From positions 248,001 to 312,000 of the forward strand of contig NZ_CP150207.1 in assembly GCF_037969765.1 (NCBI RefSeq): 64,000 nt of DNA, in the 5' to 3' direction. The position numbers and the translations under genes were made by a program. The notes under the pieces are model-generated. The model ran no database searches. It saw only the letters and a program-made list of their open reading frames with translations, and was not told the origin of the DNA. Positions 9,508 through 17,623 of this stretch are shown here, one piece after another (within the stretch, counting starts at the first letter, position 1; each line of letters begins with the position of its first letter). The stretch comes from Paenibacillus sp. FSL W8-0186. Its GTDB lineage: Bacteria; Bacillota; Bacilli; Paenibacillales; Paenibacillaceae.

Positions 9508-9556
9508 TATGATTCCTCCTATATCGTTAAGCTTGGTATGGATGACTTACAAGATC

Positions 9557-9584
9557 ATTATAAACAGCCCTGATAGCGCTTTCT
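9557..9584 (-). promoter_or_regulatory. cre-like site and -10 box upstream of PTS EIIC
   Basis: TGATAGCGCTTTCT (9571-9584, plus strand) matches the CcpA cre consensus at 13 of 14 positions. On the minus strand a TATAAT lies at 9562-9557, so the cre overlaps the expected -35 zone of a promoter for EIIC and the beta-glucosidase. Glucose repression is the expected outcome. Confidence 0.65.
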
Positions 9585-9854
9585 CGTTGTTCCTTGTCCT
9601 CTGTGGGTATGTTTCTTGTTGTGTTGGTTGTTCACTTTCTAGATGGATACGGGCTTCGCTCAGCCATACAGCAAGAAACACCTCTTGGGGCGGATGAAGC
9701 TGGATGGTGAGGCAACCACGCCCTTCAATAGCATGTAGTTGGGCGACTGTTTTCATGCAGAATGATCACATATTGTAACGCTAACCATACGAAAAGGAGC
9801 GCCATTCCCGCATCCAGCGAGAACAGTCACTCCTTTTTTACTAAAGTCCATATA
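9585..9854. other. Upstream region of PTS operon, no convincing gene
   Basis: A 69-codon minus-strand frame (9756-9547) has no ribosome site, resembles no family I know, and overlaps the cre-like site and -10 box. It is therefore not annotated as a gene. The stretch also holds the hairpin at 9792-9837. Confidence 0.5.
9792..9837. terminator. Hairpin downstream of the AraC-GH39 gene
   Basis: AAAAGGAG (9792-9799) pairs with CTCCTTTT (9830-9837), with T runs on both strands. It lies just past the stop of the AraC-GH39 gene and can end that minus-strand transcript. Confidence 0.65.
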
Positions 9855-12350
9855 TCAATACTGTGGCTGCAAAGTCAGCAGCAAAATGCCATGCGGAGGA
9901 ACGATATAAGTATGCTCTAAACGCTCCGCCGCAGCCAGCCATTCAATTTGCATTTGCGGTCCGCTCCGATGCTGCAGGAACTGGAGCTCTTCTTCGGTCG
10001 GGTAGGCTGGCGCTCCCAAGCGAATCCATTCGTCGAAGACAGAGCCGTGCTCGCGATCTAGCCGGTAGCGGGTTACTTTATAGCCATGCTCCCGTTCATT
10101 CAGCTTGATATGGTAGGCGCGATTCCCCTTTTCCTCAAAAATGGTGTACCTGCTTAGCTCCGTCAATCCCGACCAGTCGCCGCTGGCGAAGAGCTGATCT
10201 ACATGGGCGTAATTATACATTAGGATTTGCAGGCTGCTATTCTGGCCGCTCGTTACGATGTACCCGTCGCCTTGGGATACAATACGGTCCCCGAGCTTGG
10301 CGAGCAGCTCGAAGGCGTAATAACTCGGCTTCTTCAACCCGTTGCGGTTCATGAGGCCAAACCCGCCATACAGCATCGAGGAAGGCACCTGGCTCTCCTC
10401 AAATACATCCGTAAATGACCAGTAGGCAAGAGATTCTAGCGTACCCAGCGTCTGCAGCGCATGATGGACGACGAACGCGCCCATGAACATCGTATCGTGA
10501 ATCAGGTTGCGGTCATAGAGCGAGAAGTTCCACTCCGTCATATGCAGCTCCAGATCCGGCATGGCAGTCGCGGCCAGCTTCGATCGTAACCGTTTCACAC
10601 TGTCCAAATAGAACGTAGGAGGCATCAGAGTCGTAAGCTTGGGCTGTTCTTCTTTCAGACTCGGATATTCCGAATAGACATGGAACGAGAAAAAGTCGAG
10701 CGGAGCTTGTCTGTCGCTGCAGAATGCAATGAATTCCTCCGTCCAGTTGTCGTTCCAGAGCGAGCCGTAGCCCATCGCAGGACCGCCTACGCGGAGCCGT
10801 GGGGAGATGGACTTGATCGTCTTCGCCGTCTCGGCATAGAACTGGAAATATTCCTGCTTGGAACCCGCCCAGCATACCCCGGAGAGATCAGGCTCGTTCC
10901 ACACTTCGAAGTACCACGAGGATACTTCCTCCAAGCCGTAGCGGTTCAGGCAGTGCCGGACGAATTCACGAACTAGCGCATTCCATTTATTCTGATCCCG
11001 CGGCGGAGCAATATGCCCTCTCCACCAGAAAATAGTCTCCTTCGAGCGAGCCAGTGCTGAAGGCATGAAGCTTAAGGCGACGAACGGGCGAATCCCGGCT
11101 TGGAGCAGGAAATCGTACAGTTTATCCACATAAGCCCAGTTGTAGATCGGCTCGCCATCCGCTGTCTCCGCATACACCATCATCTCATCATTAAAAATAC
11201 CGTGAAAGCGGATATGCGAGAACCCAAGTCTGCGCTGCAGCTCAAGAAATTGTGCCTGCCAATCAGCACGCAGGCCTTCCACCGCCCTGCCAGCTGTCGT
11301 AAGCCAGCTCCAGTGCTTCGTATACGGAGTACCCGCCGCCTTCTCGTCGACGAGGATTTCCACTTCATCATAAAGGACGCTGGATGCGGAGGAGAGGACA
11401 GCCGATGCTTGCGACGGCTCCAAATACCGGTAGAGCGATTCCATCGCCTGAATCGTATCCACCTCATAATAGTCGGCGCTTGTCGATTCCTCATAGGTGA
11501 GCGGCTTCCGGTCAGGGTCCACAGGTTTTGCCGCCGTGAGGGCCTCGCGGAAGGCCCCGGGGGTCGTGTCATATTTCTCTTTAAAATATTTATTGAACAG
11601 CTTGACGTTGGCGAAGCCGCAATCGAGCGCAATCTGAGTCACGCTATGATTGGTGTCCATCAATGCATTAACTGCCTTCTCCAATCGGACAGAGGTCAGA
11701 TATTTCTGGAACGGAATGCCGATCTTGTCGCTAAAGAAATGGGAGAAATAATGAAGGCTTAAATGCTCCTGATCGGCAATCGATTGCAGCGTAATTTTCT
11801 GGCTGTAATTATGGTCGATAAATTGCAGCACGCGGTTCAGCCGCTGATAGTCATAATCGTTGACATTGTTCTGCTTCTCCTCCGTCAATTGGATAGAGAA
11901 GTAGCGCATCAGATGCCCCGCCAGCATATGCAGAAGACCCAGCGAATAATTCCGGCTGCCCTGCGTCTTCTTGCTCGCTTCCCGGGCCATCTGGGCCAGA
12001 TAGCGGCGAATGCTGTCATAGATATCCTGGCTCTCTGGCGTCTGATACAGGGAATTACACGACACCGCCCGCTGCTCGTCCAGCAGATCCGGACTAAATT
12101 GCAGCGTAAGCAGGACATTATCCTGATTTGTACGGTCGATCTGATGCACAGACATGCTGTTGACTACGATAATATCATCTTGCTTCAGTTCATAATTCCG
12201 TTGATCCACATGAATGGTAATCGCGCCCTGCAGAACATAAATAATTTCAACCTCCTTATGCCAATGAAAAGGGACATATGCGACACTGTTCACGAACAGC
12301 CTGATCGGCAGATCCTCTTGATATTCGATAAACTCGTAGAGATAACTCAT
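9855..12350 (-). CDS. AraC-type regulator fused to a GH39 glycosidase domain
   Basis: This protein of about 831 residues has three parts. Residues ~1-110 form a cupin sensor fold (FHWHKEVEIIYVLQG). Residues ~175-275 form an AraC DNA-binding domain with two helix-turn-helices (SIADQEHLSLHYFSHFF; IALDCGFANVKLFNKYF). Residues ~300-831 form a GH39 beta-xylosidase-like domain. In that domain the acid/base WNEP (Glu486) and nucleophile TEW (Glu606) glutamates are both kept, 120 residues apart as in GH39 xylosidases. No signal peptide is present. The start at 12350 has AAAGGAG 9 nt upstream; TTG at 12356 is too close to it. It probably regulates plant-polysaccharide genes and may bind or cleave the inducing sugar; catalysis is untested. 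Confidence 0.88.
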   Translation of the reverse strand: MSYLYEFIEYQEDLPIRLFVNSVAYVPFHWHKEVEIIYVLQGAITIHVDQRNYELKQDDIIVVNSMSVHQIDRTNQDNVLLTLQFSPDLLDEQRAVSCNSLYQTPESQDIYDSIRRYLAQMAREASKKTQGSRNYSLGLLHMLAGHLMRYFSIQLTEEKQNNVNDYDYQRLNRVLQFIDHNYSQKITLQSIADQEHLSLHYFSHFFSDKIGIPFQKYLTSVRLEKAVNALMDTNHSVTQIALDCGFANVKLFNKYFKEKYDTTPGAFREALTAAKPVDPDRKPLTYEESTSADYYEVDTIQAMESLYRYLEPSQASAVLSSASSVLYDEVEILVDEKAAGTPYTKHWSWLTTAGRAVEGLRADWQAQFLELQRRLGFSHIRFHGIFNDEMMVYAETADGEPIYNWAYVDKLYDFLLQAGIRPFVALSFMPSALARSKETIFWWRGHIAPPRDQNKWNALVREFVRHCLNRYGLEEVSSWYFEVWNEPDLSGVCWAGSKQEYFQFYAETAKTIKSISPRLRVGGPAMGYGSLWNDNWTEEFIAFCSDRQAPLDFFSFHVYSEYPSLKEEQPKLTTLMPPTFYLDSVKRLRSKLAATAMPDLELHMTEWNFSLYDRNLIHDTMFMGAFVVHHALQTLGTLESLAYWSFTDVFEESQVPSSMLYGGFGLMNRNGLKKPSYYAFELLAKLGDRIVSQGDGYIVTSGQNSSLQILMYNYAHVDQLFASGDWSGLTELSRYTIFEEKGNRAYHIKLNEREHGYKVTRYRLDREHGSVFDEWIRLGAPAYPTEEELQFLQHRSGPQMQIEWLAAAERLEHTYIVPPHGILLLTLQPQY

Positions 12351-12429
12351 CGGCAAGGGCTCCTTTCTGACGGGAGAATAGTCTTATTCTTGAGGTTCTC
12401 CGTTATTTTATTCGGGGGTTCTCACGGCA

Positions 12430-13365
12430 TCATAATTGCTGATAGTGATGTAAGAGACGCTCTGCCCGGTCTTGGATCATTCGTCTCAGGGATTCAGGCT
12501 TCACGGATACAACAGAGCTGCCATATCTCATCAAATAATCAGCTATAAACGCCTCTTCCCCCGGATTATAGAATCCCCGTATGACCGTCTTCTTCCCGCA
12601 GTCCAGGCTCATCGAAGGGTAATGTTCTTTATAGAAAAGATCCTTGGCCTGTTCTAAAATCTCCACTTCAAAGTCAATACTATGCTTAGATTGATAAATT
12701 TCTAACGAACGGTGAAGGAGCTCGTCTATAGTAAAAGGAGCTTCAGCCTCCACTTCTTCTACAGAAGTGATCCGGTCACATCTGAACACCCGATACTGCT
12801 GCGTACTTAACTCGATTCCGGAAGCATACCATTGACCAAACTTAGCGGATATTTTGAAAAATTGAACATGGTAGCTTGTTTGCATATTTTTCCGATATTG
12901 AATCGTACAGCTGCTTTCCTGAAGAATGCTTTTCAGAATGCGATCTAGATACCGGCTCACATGCGCATGCTGGACCATTTCAAACTGCAGGACTTTTCTC
13001 ATGCTGCGGATCTGCTGGAGCTGTTTATCGGAGAGGCAGTGTTCAAACTTTTCACCCAGCTTATTCACACTAAGGTGAAATGGCGTGGATTGATAAGCCT
13101 CCAGCGTCAACATGGCAAAATACAGAGCATACACCTCGTCCATCGTGAAGACAATGGGGGATAGCAGCCTGTTCTTAAGGATTCCATATCGTCCATGCCG
13201 GCCATGCTCGGAGAAGATCGGCATGCCTAATTGCTCTAATGAATGAATGTCGCGCAGGGCGGTGCTTTTGGAAATATCGTATTTATCCATCAGGTCATGT
13301 AAATTAAAAAACTCCCGGCCGTTCAAGTATCGGATCATGTCATTTAGTCTTTCCGATTTCTTCAT
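12430..13365 (-). CDS. WYL-domain helix-turn-helix transcriptional regulator
   Basis: This 311-residue cytoplasmic regulator has an N-terminal DeoR-type winged helix (residues ~5-60: LHDLMDKYDISKSTALRDI) and a WYL ligand-binding domain in the second half, recognisable by GQWYASGIEL and the following FRCDRI strand. A C-terminal WCX-like extension (VIRGFYNPGEEAFIADYL) follows. It is divergent from the VOC-family gene at 13485. The shared 119-bp gap holds a 14-bp inverted repeat at 13377-13409, the natural candidate operator. The ligand is unknown. Confidence 0.85.
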   Translation of the reverse strand: MKKSERLNDMIRYLNGREFFNLHDLMDKYDISKSTALRDIHSLEQLGMPIFSEHGRHGRYGILKNRLLSPIVFTMDEVYALYFAMLTLEAYQSTPFHLSVNKLGEKFEHCLSDKQLQQIRSMRKVLQFEMVQHAHVSRYLDRILKSILQESSCTIQYRKNMQTSYHVQFFKISAKFGQWYASGIELSTQQYRVFRCDRITSVEEVEAEAPFTIDELLHRSLEIYQSKHSIDFEVEILEQAKDLFYKEHYPSMSLDCGKKTVIRGFYNPGEEAFIADYLMRYGSSVVSVKPESLRRMIQDRAERLLHHYQQL

Positions 13366-13376
13366 CCTGGATCTCC

Positions 13377-13409
13377 TTATAAAGGTGTCATATTTTGATA
13401 CCTTTATAA
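13377..13409. promoter_or_regulatory. 14-bp inverted repeat, candidate WYL operator
   Basis: TTATAAAGGTGTCA (13377-13390) and TGATACCTTTATAA (13396-13409) form an inverted repeat with one mismatch and a 5-bp centre. It lies 12 bp upstream of the WYL regulator start and 75 bp upstream of the VOC gene, so one bound dimer could control both. Confidence 0.65.
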
Positions 13410-13484
13410 ATTATGATGAGTTCAAGGGCAAAGATCAAATGTAGATGAGATGTACCTAAATCACGATCAAAGGAGACTGATCCC

Positions 13485-13934
13485 ATGAGTGCAACATTAG
13501 AAGTAGCTATTTTCTTGTCCATGAACGGAAGGGCGAGAGAGGCTATCGATTTTTACAAAAAACATTTCAACGCCAAGGAACTGCTGTTGGTGACCTATGA
13601 GGATATGGCCAAGCTCGACAGCTCGTTCCAGCTTACGGACGCGAATAAGCATTATATCACGCACTCCGTCCTATCCATCGGAACAACAAAGATCATGCTG
13701 GCAGAGGACACCATGGACCCTCGGGAAAAATACACGGTCGGCAACAACACCTCCTGGTGTATTCAAAGCGCAGACCTGGAGGAAATTGAACATTTCTACA
13801 AGAGCCTGACTTCAGATGATCGGGTGAGGGTCATTGTTCCCTTATCCAGCAATGTGTTCAGCAAGGCGTACGGGATTATTGAAGACCCGTTCGGGATTCA
13901 GATTCAGTTGATGTATGATGAGAGATTGCGGTGA
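13485..13934 (+). CDS. VOC (glyoxalase/PhnB-like) family protein
   Basis: This 149-residue protein has the PhnB/YjdN-type vicinal-oxygen-chelate fold: an N-terminal strand IFLSMNGRAREAIDFYKKHF, a central THSVLSIGTTKIMLAED strand pair, and the C-terminal GIIEDPFGIQIQL hallmark. Members of this fold include metalloenzymes and non-catalytic ligand-binding or resistance proteins; the substrate cannot be told from sequence. AAAGGAG precedes the ATG. It is divergent from the WYL regulator across a palindromic operator, so induction by the regulator's ligand is likely. A terminator follows at 13994. Confidence 0.85.
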   Translation: MSATLEVAIFLSMNGRAREAIDFYKKHFNAKELLLVTYEDMAKLDSSFQLTDANKHYITHSVLSIGTTKIMLAEDTMDPREKYTVGNNTSWCIQSADLEEIEHFYKSLTSDDRVRVIVPLSSNVFSKAYGIIEDPFGIQIQLMYDERLR

Positions 13935-13993
13935 GAAGTGCTAGATGATCCCGATCCCAAGTTCACATGCCATATGAAAAAGTCCCTAATTTG

Positions 13994-14018
13994 AAAGGAG
14001 CCATAAGGCTCCTTTTTT
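13994..14018 (+). terminator. Rho-independent terminator after the VOC gene
   Basis: Perfect stem AAGGAGCC-ATAA-GGCTCCTT followed by six Ts, 60 bp past the VOC stop codon. Confidence 0.9.
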
Positions 14019-14152
14019 GCATACCGACATACGCTTCATGACCATTAAATATGATGAAGAAGATGGCTTGTTTCATCTGCATTATGAATCGGATGAGGTG
14101 ATGTCTGAGAGGTGCTGAAATTTTTGGACTAAGAGACCAAGGAGAATCCAAA

Positions 14153-15949
14153 ATGATGAAGCTAACCGGGATCCTCAATGATATTAAGCTGCGAAATAAA
14201 CTGTCATTGATTTTCATTGCTGCTGCCGTTATACCGATGCTAATCAGCGGTGTCATTCTTACGGTGCAGCTTCGCGAAATTTTAATTGCGGGCGCATTTC
14301 AGCAGGCTGTGAGCAATGTGGAGCGGGTAAGACAGCGAACCGAGGAGGTGATCAAGGTTCCCTTGGACATCTCTTATCGGCTCTCCAACGATTCGCGATT
14401 AAAGACCGTCGTGAACCGGGAGTATGGCAGCAATTACGAAGTTGTCCATGCGTATAAGCAGTATACCGATCTCAGGAGCTACGTCCATATGTATAAGGAA
14501 ATCCAGGGGATCCGCCTGTACACTCCCAATTCAACGATGCTGAATAACTGGGATTTTATGCAGCCTGATGAGGTTATACAGAGCCTGCCTTGGTATAAGC
14601 AAGCGTTAGAGCAGAAGGGGCTTGTCGGGTGGAGTTTTATAGAGGATGAGCGGGATGGGCAATCCTATCTAAGTCTGGTGCGCAGAATTAACCTCGAAGA
14701 CTGGCTGTATGATAGCGTCCTTGTCATCAACGTAGATACGGTGCTGCTGGAGGCGATATTAGCCCAGGAGACCTTCGCCACATGGATTGTGGATGACCAG
14801 AATAACATTGTAGCGGCGAACCGTCCGGATTTGTACGGGAAAAATCTAAAAGAAATGCATGGGGACAACCCGGAGATGTTAACGAGGAGTGAAGGAAGCT
14901 TTGACGTCATGCTGGCGGGGCATCCGTCCAAGGTTGTCATATCCAGTCTTAGTCTCCAGAATAGCTGGAATGGACTGAGAGTCATCTCGGTCTTCCGTAT
15001 TCCGGAGATTGTAAAGGAAGCAAATGGGGTGATCGGGCGCGCGGCACGGGTCATTGCCGCCAGCTTCTTCGCCGCGATTCTGCTAGTGTACAGCTCGGCC
15101 TCCCTCATTACAAGGCGTCTGCTGCGTCTTAGCAAGCATATGTCTAAGGTGGGGAGCGGGTCGTGGAAAGCGTTCCTGACGATCGACGGCAAGGATGAAA
15201 TCGGACAGCTGTCCCGACAATTTAACGGGATGGTCGAGCGGCTGAATCAGCTGATGAATGAAGTAGAGGAGAGCAACTACCAGAAGAGCCTGCTGGAGCA
15301 GAAGCAAAATGATATCAAGTTCAAAATGCTGGCCAGCCAGATCAATCCCCATTTTTTATTTAATACGCTCGATTCGATCCGCATGGAGGCGCATGTTCGC
15401 GGGCAGGAGGACATCGCTGTGGCTGTATGGCAGCTTAGCAGCATGATTCGGAGCAGCCTCGAGATCGGGAACCGGGCCATCCAGCTGCGAGAAGAGATGA
15501 ATATCGTGCTCTGTTACCTTGAGCTGCAGAAATTCCGTCATGAGGAACGGCTGCAGTACGAGTTAAATATTGAACCGGATGCGGAGCAGGTCGAGATTTT
15601 GCCCCTCATCATTCAGCCCTTGGTGGAGAACTCCATTATTCACGGCCTGGAGAATAAAGAGGAAGGAGCTACCCTAGTCCAAGTTCATGTATATCGCATA
15701 CAGGAGGGCGTTCGAATTGAAGTTATCGATAATGGCGCGGGGATTTCGCAGGACAAATTGCTTGAAGTTCATGGCCATCTGGAGGACCTGGAAGAAGAGG
15801 CGGCGGATCGGAGAATTGGACTTCGCAATGTGCATGACCGGTTAATCCTCTCTTACGGCAAGCCGTACGGGCTTCGCATCGATAGCGTAGAAGGGAAAGG
15901 AACTAGCGTGTCATTTTTAATCCCGAAGGAGGGTCATATGCATGTATAA
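14153..15949 (+). CDS. YesM-type sensor histidine kinase
   Basis: This 598-residue membrane kinase has an N-terminal membrane segment (LIFIAAAVIPMLISGVIL), an extracellular Cache-like sensor of ~250 residues, and a second membrane segment near 300 (AARVIAASFFAAILLVYSS). A HAMP linker, the His_kinase domain with QINPHFLFNTLDS (phospho-acceptor His400), and a HATPase domain (LVENSIIHGLE; VIDNGAGIS) follow. This architecture is the YesM/LytS class that pairs with AraC-type response regulators. AAGGAG lies 8 nt before the ATG. It overlaps the response-regulator gene by 8 nt, so translation is coupled. Sugar importer 1 lies directly downstream and is the probable target. Confidence 0.93.
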   Translation: MMKLTGILNDIKLRNKLSLIFIAAAVIPMLISGVILTVQLREILIAGAFQQAVSNVERVRQRTEEVIKVPLDISYRLSNDSRLKTVVNREYGSNYEVVHAYKQYTDLRSYVHMYKEIQGIRLYTPNSTMLNNWDFMQPDEVIQSLPWYKQALEQKGLVGWSFIEDERDGQSYLSLVRRINLEDWLYDSVLVINVDTVLLEAILAQETFATWIVDDQNNIVAANRPDLYGKNLKEMHGDNPEMLTRSEGSFDVMLAGHPSKVVISSLSLQNSWNGLRVISVFRIPEIVKEANGVIGRAARVIAASFFAAILLVYSSASLITRRLLRLSKHMSKVGSGSWKAFLTIDGKDEIGQLSRQFNGMVERLNQLMNEVEESNYQKSLLEQKQNDIKFKMLASQINPHFLFNTLDSIRMEAHVRGQEDIAVAVWQLSSMIRSSLEIGNRAIQLREEMNIVLCYLELQKFRHEERLQYELNIEPDAEQVEILPLIIQPLVENSIIHGLENKEEGATLVQVHVYRIQEGVRIEVIDNGAGISQDKLLEVHGHLEDLEEEAADRRIGLRNVHDRLILSYGKPYGLRIDSVEGKGTSVSFLIPKEGHMHV

Positions 15950-17501
15950 AGTGATGATCGTAGACGACGAGCCTAAGCTCCGCAACGGACTGAGAACCTT
16001 GATTCCATGGGAGTCTATCGGCTTTGAAGTCATTGGGACAGCGGCCAGTGGAAAAGAAGTGCTTCGCTCATTCGATACACAGCTGCCTGACCTGCTCATT
16101 GTCGATATCCGCATTCCTGGCATGAGCGGCTTGCAGCTCATCCAGGAGATCCGTACTCTCGGAGTGCCTATGCGTTACGTGATCGTTAGCGGCTATGCCG
16201 ACTTTGAATATGCCCGGACAGCGCTGCAGCTAGGAGCCGACGGCTATTTGCTGAAGCCTGTGAACAAGGACGAAATGACCTCATTGTTAATAAACGTGCG
16301 AGAGAAAATGGTGCAAGAGAGGCAGCAGCAAAGCTCTGGGCGCAGTGACCCCCCATCGAAGGAGTGGCTTATATATTCGCTGTTATCAGGCAGCGCTAAT
16401 ATGGATCAAAGTACGGTTCAGGACATGGCCATGGAATACGAGTTAAGCTGGCCGGAATATGAAGTGGTGCTTGTGGAGGTTCGGGGGGAGGGCTCCAGGA
16501 ATAAAGCCGACATCCATCGCTTCCGCGAACAGCTTGCTGATCTGTTTAACCGTCAGAAGCGCGGTGTTGTTCTGGATACTGCTGCTTATATCGCCATACT
16601 GCTCAAGAATCCGCTGGAGGGGGAAGAGGAAAGGCTGGAGCTCTATCAGGAATTGCAGCACATATCTGGAGAGCTGCGCCCTTACATAACGATAGCCGCA
16701 GGCGGCAAGGTGAAGCAGCTGCTGGAGATTAGGCAGTCCTACACCGCATCCCAAAGTTTATTGGAGAAGAGCTTCTTCTATGGTCAGGATGCCATTCTAT
16801 GCCCCGATTCTTCCACAGCCAGCCTAACCCAGGGGACAGAACTGGATCGCTGCGAGCTGCCGGATGTACAGGAATGGGGCTTTCGGTTATTTTACCTCAT
16901 CGATGTCGGGGATGGCGGCTATCTGGAACCCTTATTGAAGGATGCGGCCCAAATTTATATGAACAAGGGATGCAGCGAGCAGGAGGTCAAGGAGGCCTTC
17001 TTCCAAATGATCAATGAAGTGATTCGGAGGATTTCAGCGAAAACATGGCACGATGCAAATTTGGCATGCAGTCCAGCGCAATTTCTAAGCAGTATTTACG
17101 GACACCATACTCTGGCCCGGTTAATTGAAGATGTGCTTAGCGTACTGGAGAAATTGTCGATCGTGTCCGCTTCCTCGGGTCAACATAGCGAAATTAAGAA
17201 GATGCTGGATTTTATAGACCGCCATTATGCGGAGAACCTCAAGCTGGAGACCTTAGCCCGCATGTTTAATTACAGCAGCGCTTATTTAGGACAAATTTTC
17301 AAGAACAAGACGGGGGAGTACTTTAACACCTATTTAGATAAGGTGAGGATTCAGAAGGCGAAGGAATGGCTGGCCCAAGGGGACAAAGTATATGAAGCAG
17401 CTGAGAAGGCCGGTTTCTCGAGCGTAAACTATTTCTACAGCAAATTCAAAAGGTACGATGGAAAATCTCCATCCGATTATCAGAAAAAAGCTAAAAATTG
17501 A
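15942..17501 (+). CDS. YesN-type AraC-family response regulator
   Basis: This 519-residue regulator has an N-terminal receiver domain (IVDDEP; phospho-acceptor Asp55 in LLIVDIRIPG; ISGYAD-like VSGYADF; LLKPV). A divergent middle linker follows, then a C-terminal AraC DNA-binding domain (residues ~415-519: LETLARMFNYSSAYLGQIF and AAEKAGFSSVNYFYSKFKR). Its ATG lies inside the end of the kinase gene, a typical coupled two-component pair. The downstream permeases begin after a 122-bp gap with notable RNA structure. It probably activates importer 1 in response to an oligosaccharide. Confidence 0.93.
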   Translation: MYKVMIVDDEPKLRNGLRTLIPWESIGFEVIGTAASGKEVLRSFDTQLPDLLIVDIRIPGMSGLQLIQEIRTLGVPMRYVIVSGYADFEYARTALQLGADGYLLKPVNKDEMTSLLINVREKMVQERQQQSSGRSDPPSKEWLIYSLLSGSANMDQSTVQDMAMEYELSWPEYEVVLVEVRGEGSRNKADIHRFREQLADLFNRQKRGVVLDTAAYIAILLKNPLEGEEERLELYQELQHISGELRPYITIAAGGKVKQLLEIRQSYTASQSLLEKSFFYGQDAILCPDSSTASLTQGTELDRCELPDVQEWGFRLFYLIDVGDGGYLEPLLKDAAQIYMNKGCSEQEVKEAFFQMINEVIRRISAKTWHDANLACSPAQFLSSIYGHHTLARLIEDVLSVLEKLSIVSASSGQHSEIKKMLDFIDRHYAENLKLETLARMFNYSSAYLGQIFKNKTGEYFNTYLDKVRIQKAKEWLAQGDKVYEAAEKAGFSSVNYFYSKFKRYDGKSPSDYQKKAKN

Positions 17502-17566
17502 TGGAAGTGATTGAAAAATTTCAGAAACAATCGAAGATGTTGGAGGAATTTATGCGAAATCCCTAG
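17501..17566 (+). CDS. Possible 21-residue leader peptide coupled to the response regulator
   Basis: The stop of the response regulator overlaps an ATG as TGATG, and this opens a 21-codon frame rich in Glu and Lys (begins MEVIEKF, ends FMRNP). It has no family and could be chance. Its position, translationally coupled upstream and followed 7 nt later by two mutually exclusive hairpins that cover the permease ribosome site, makes a regulatory leader plausible. Confidence 0.3.
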   Translation: MEVIEKFQKQSKMLEEFMRNP

Positions 17567-17572
17567 TCTGTT

Positions 17573-17615
17573 GGGGTGCTCCCCTCCTGCGTTACTATGA
17601 AATGCAGGAAGGGGG
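17573..17615 (+). promoter_or_regulatory. Alternative hairpins over the permease ribosome site
   Basis: GGGG-TGCT-CCCC (17573-17584) can form one hairpin. CCCCTCCTGC (17581-17590) can instead pair with GCAGGAAGGGG (17604-17614), burying the ribosome site of the permease at 17624. Both use the same CCCC, so they exclude each other. The regulatory role is inferred. Confidence 0.45.
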
Positions 17616-17623
17616 CGAAAGGG

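Noticed and set aside
9547..9756. 69-codon minus-strand frame upstream of EIIC
   Set aside because: No ribosome site, overlaps the cre-like site and -10 box, no recognisable family.
11763..12548. 261-codon plus-strand frame across the AraC-GH39 gene
   Set aside because: Antisense shadow of the AraC cupin and DNA-binding region.
14038..14118. 26-codon frame just before the histidine kinase
   Set aside because: Protein-like but no ribosome site and directly behind a terminator; too short to support.
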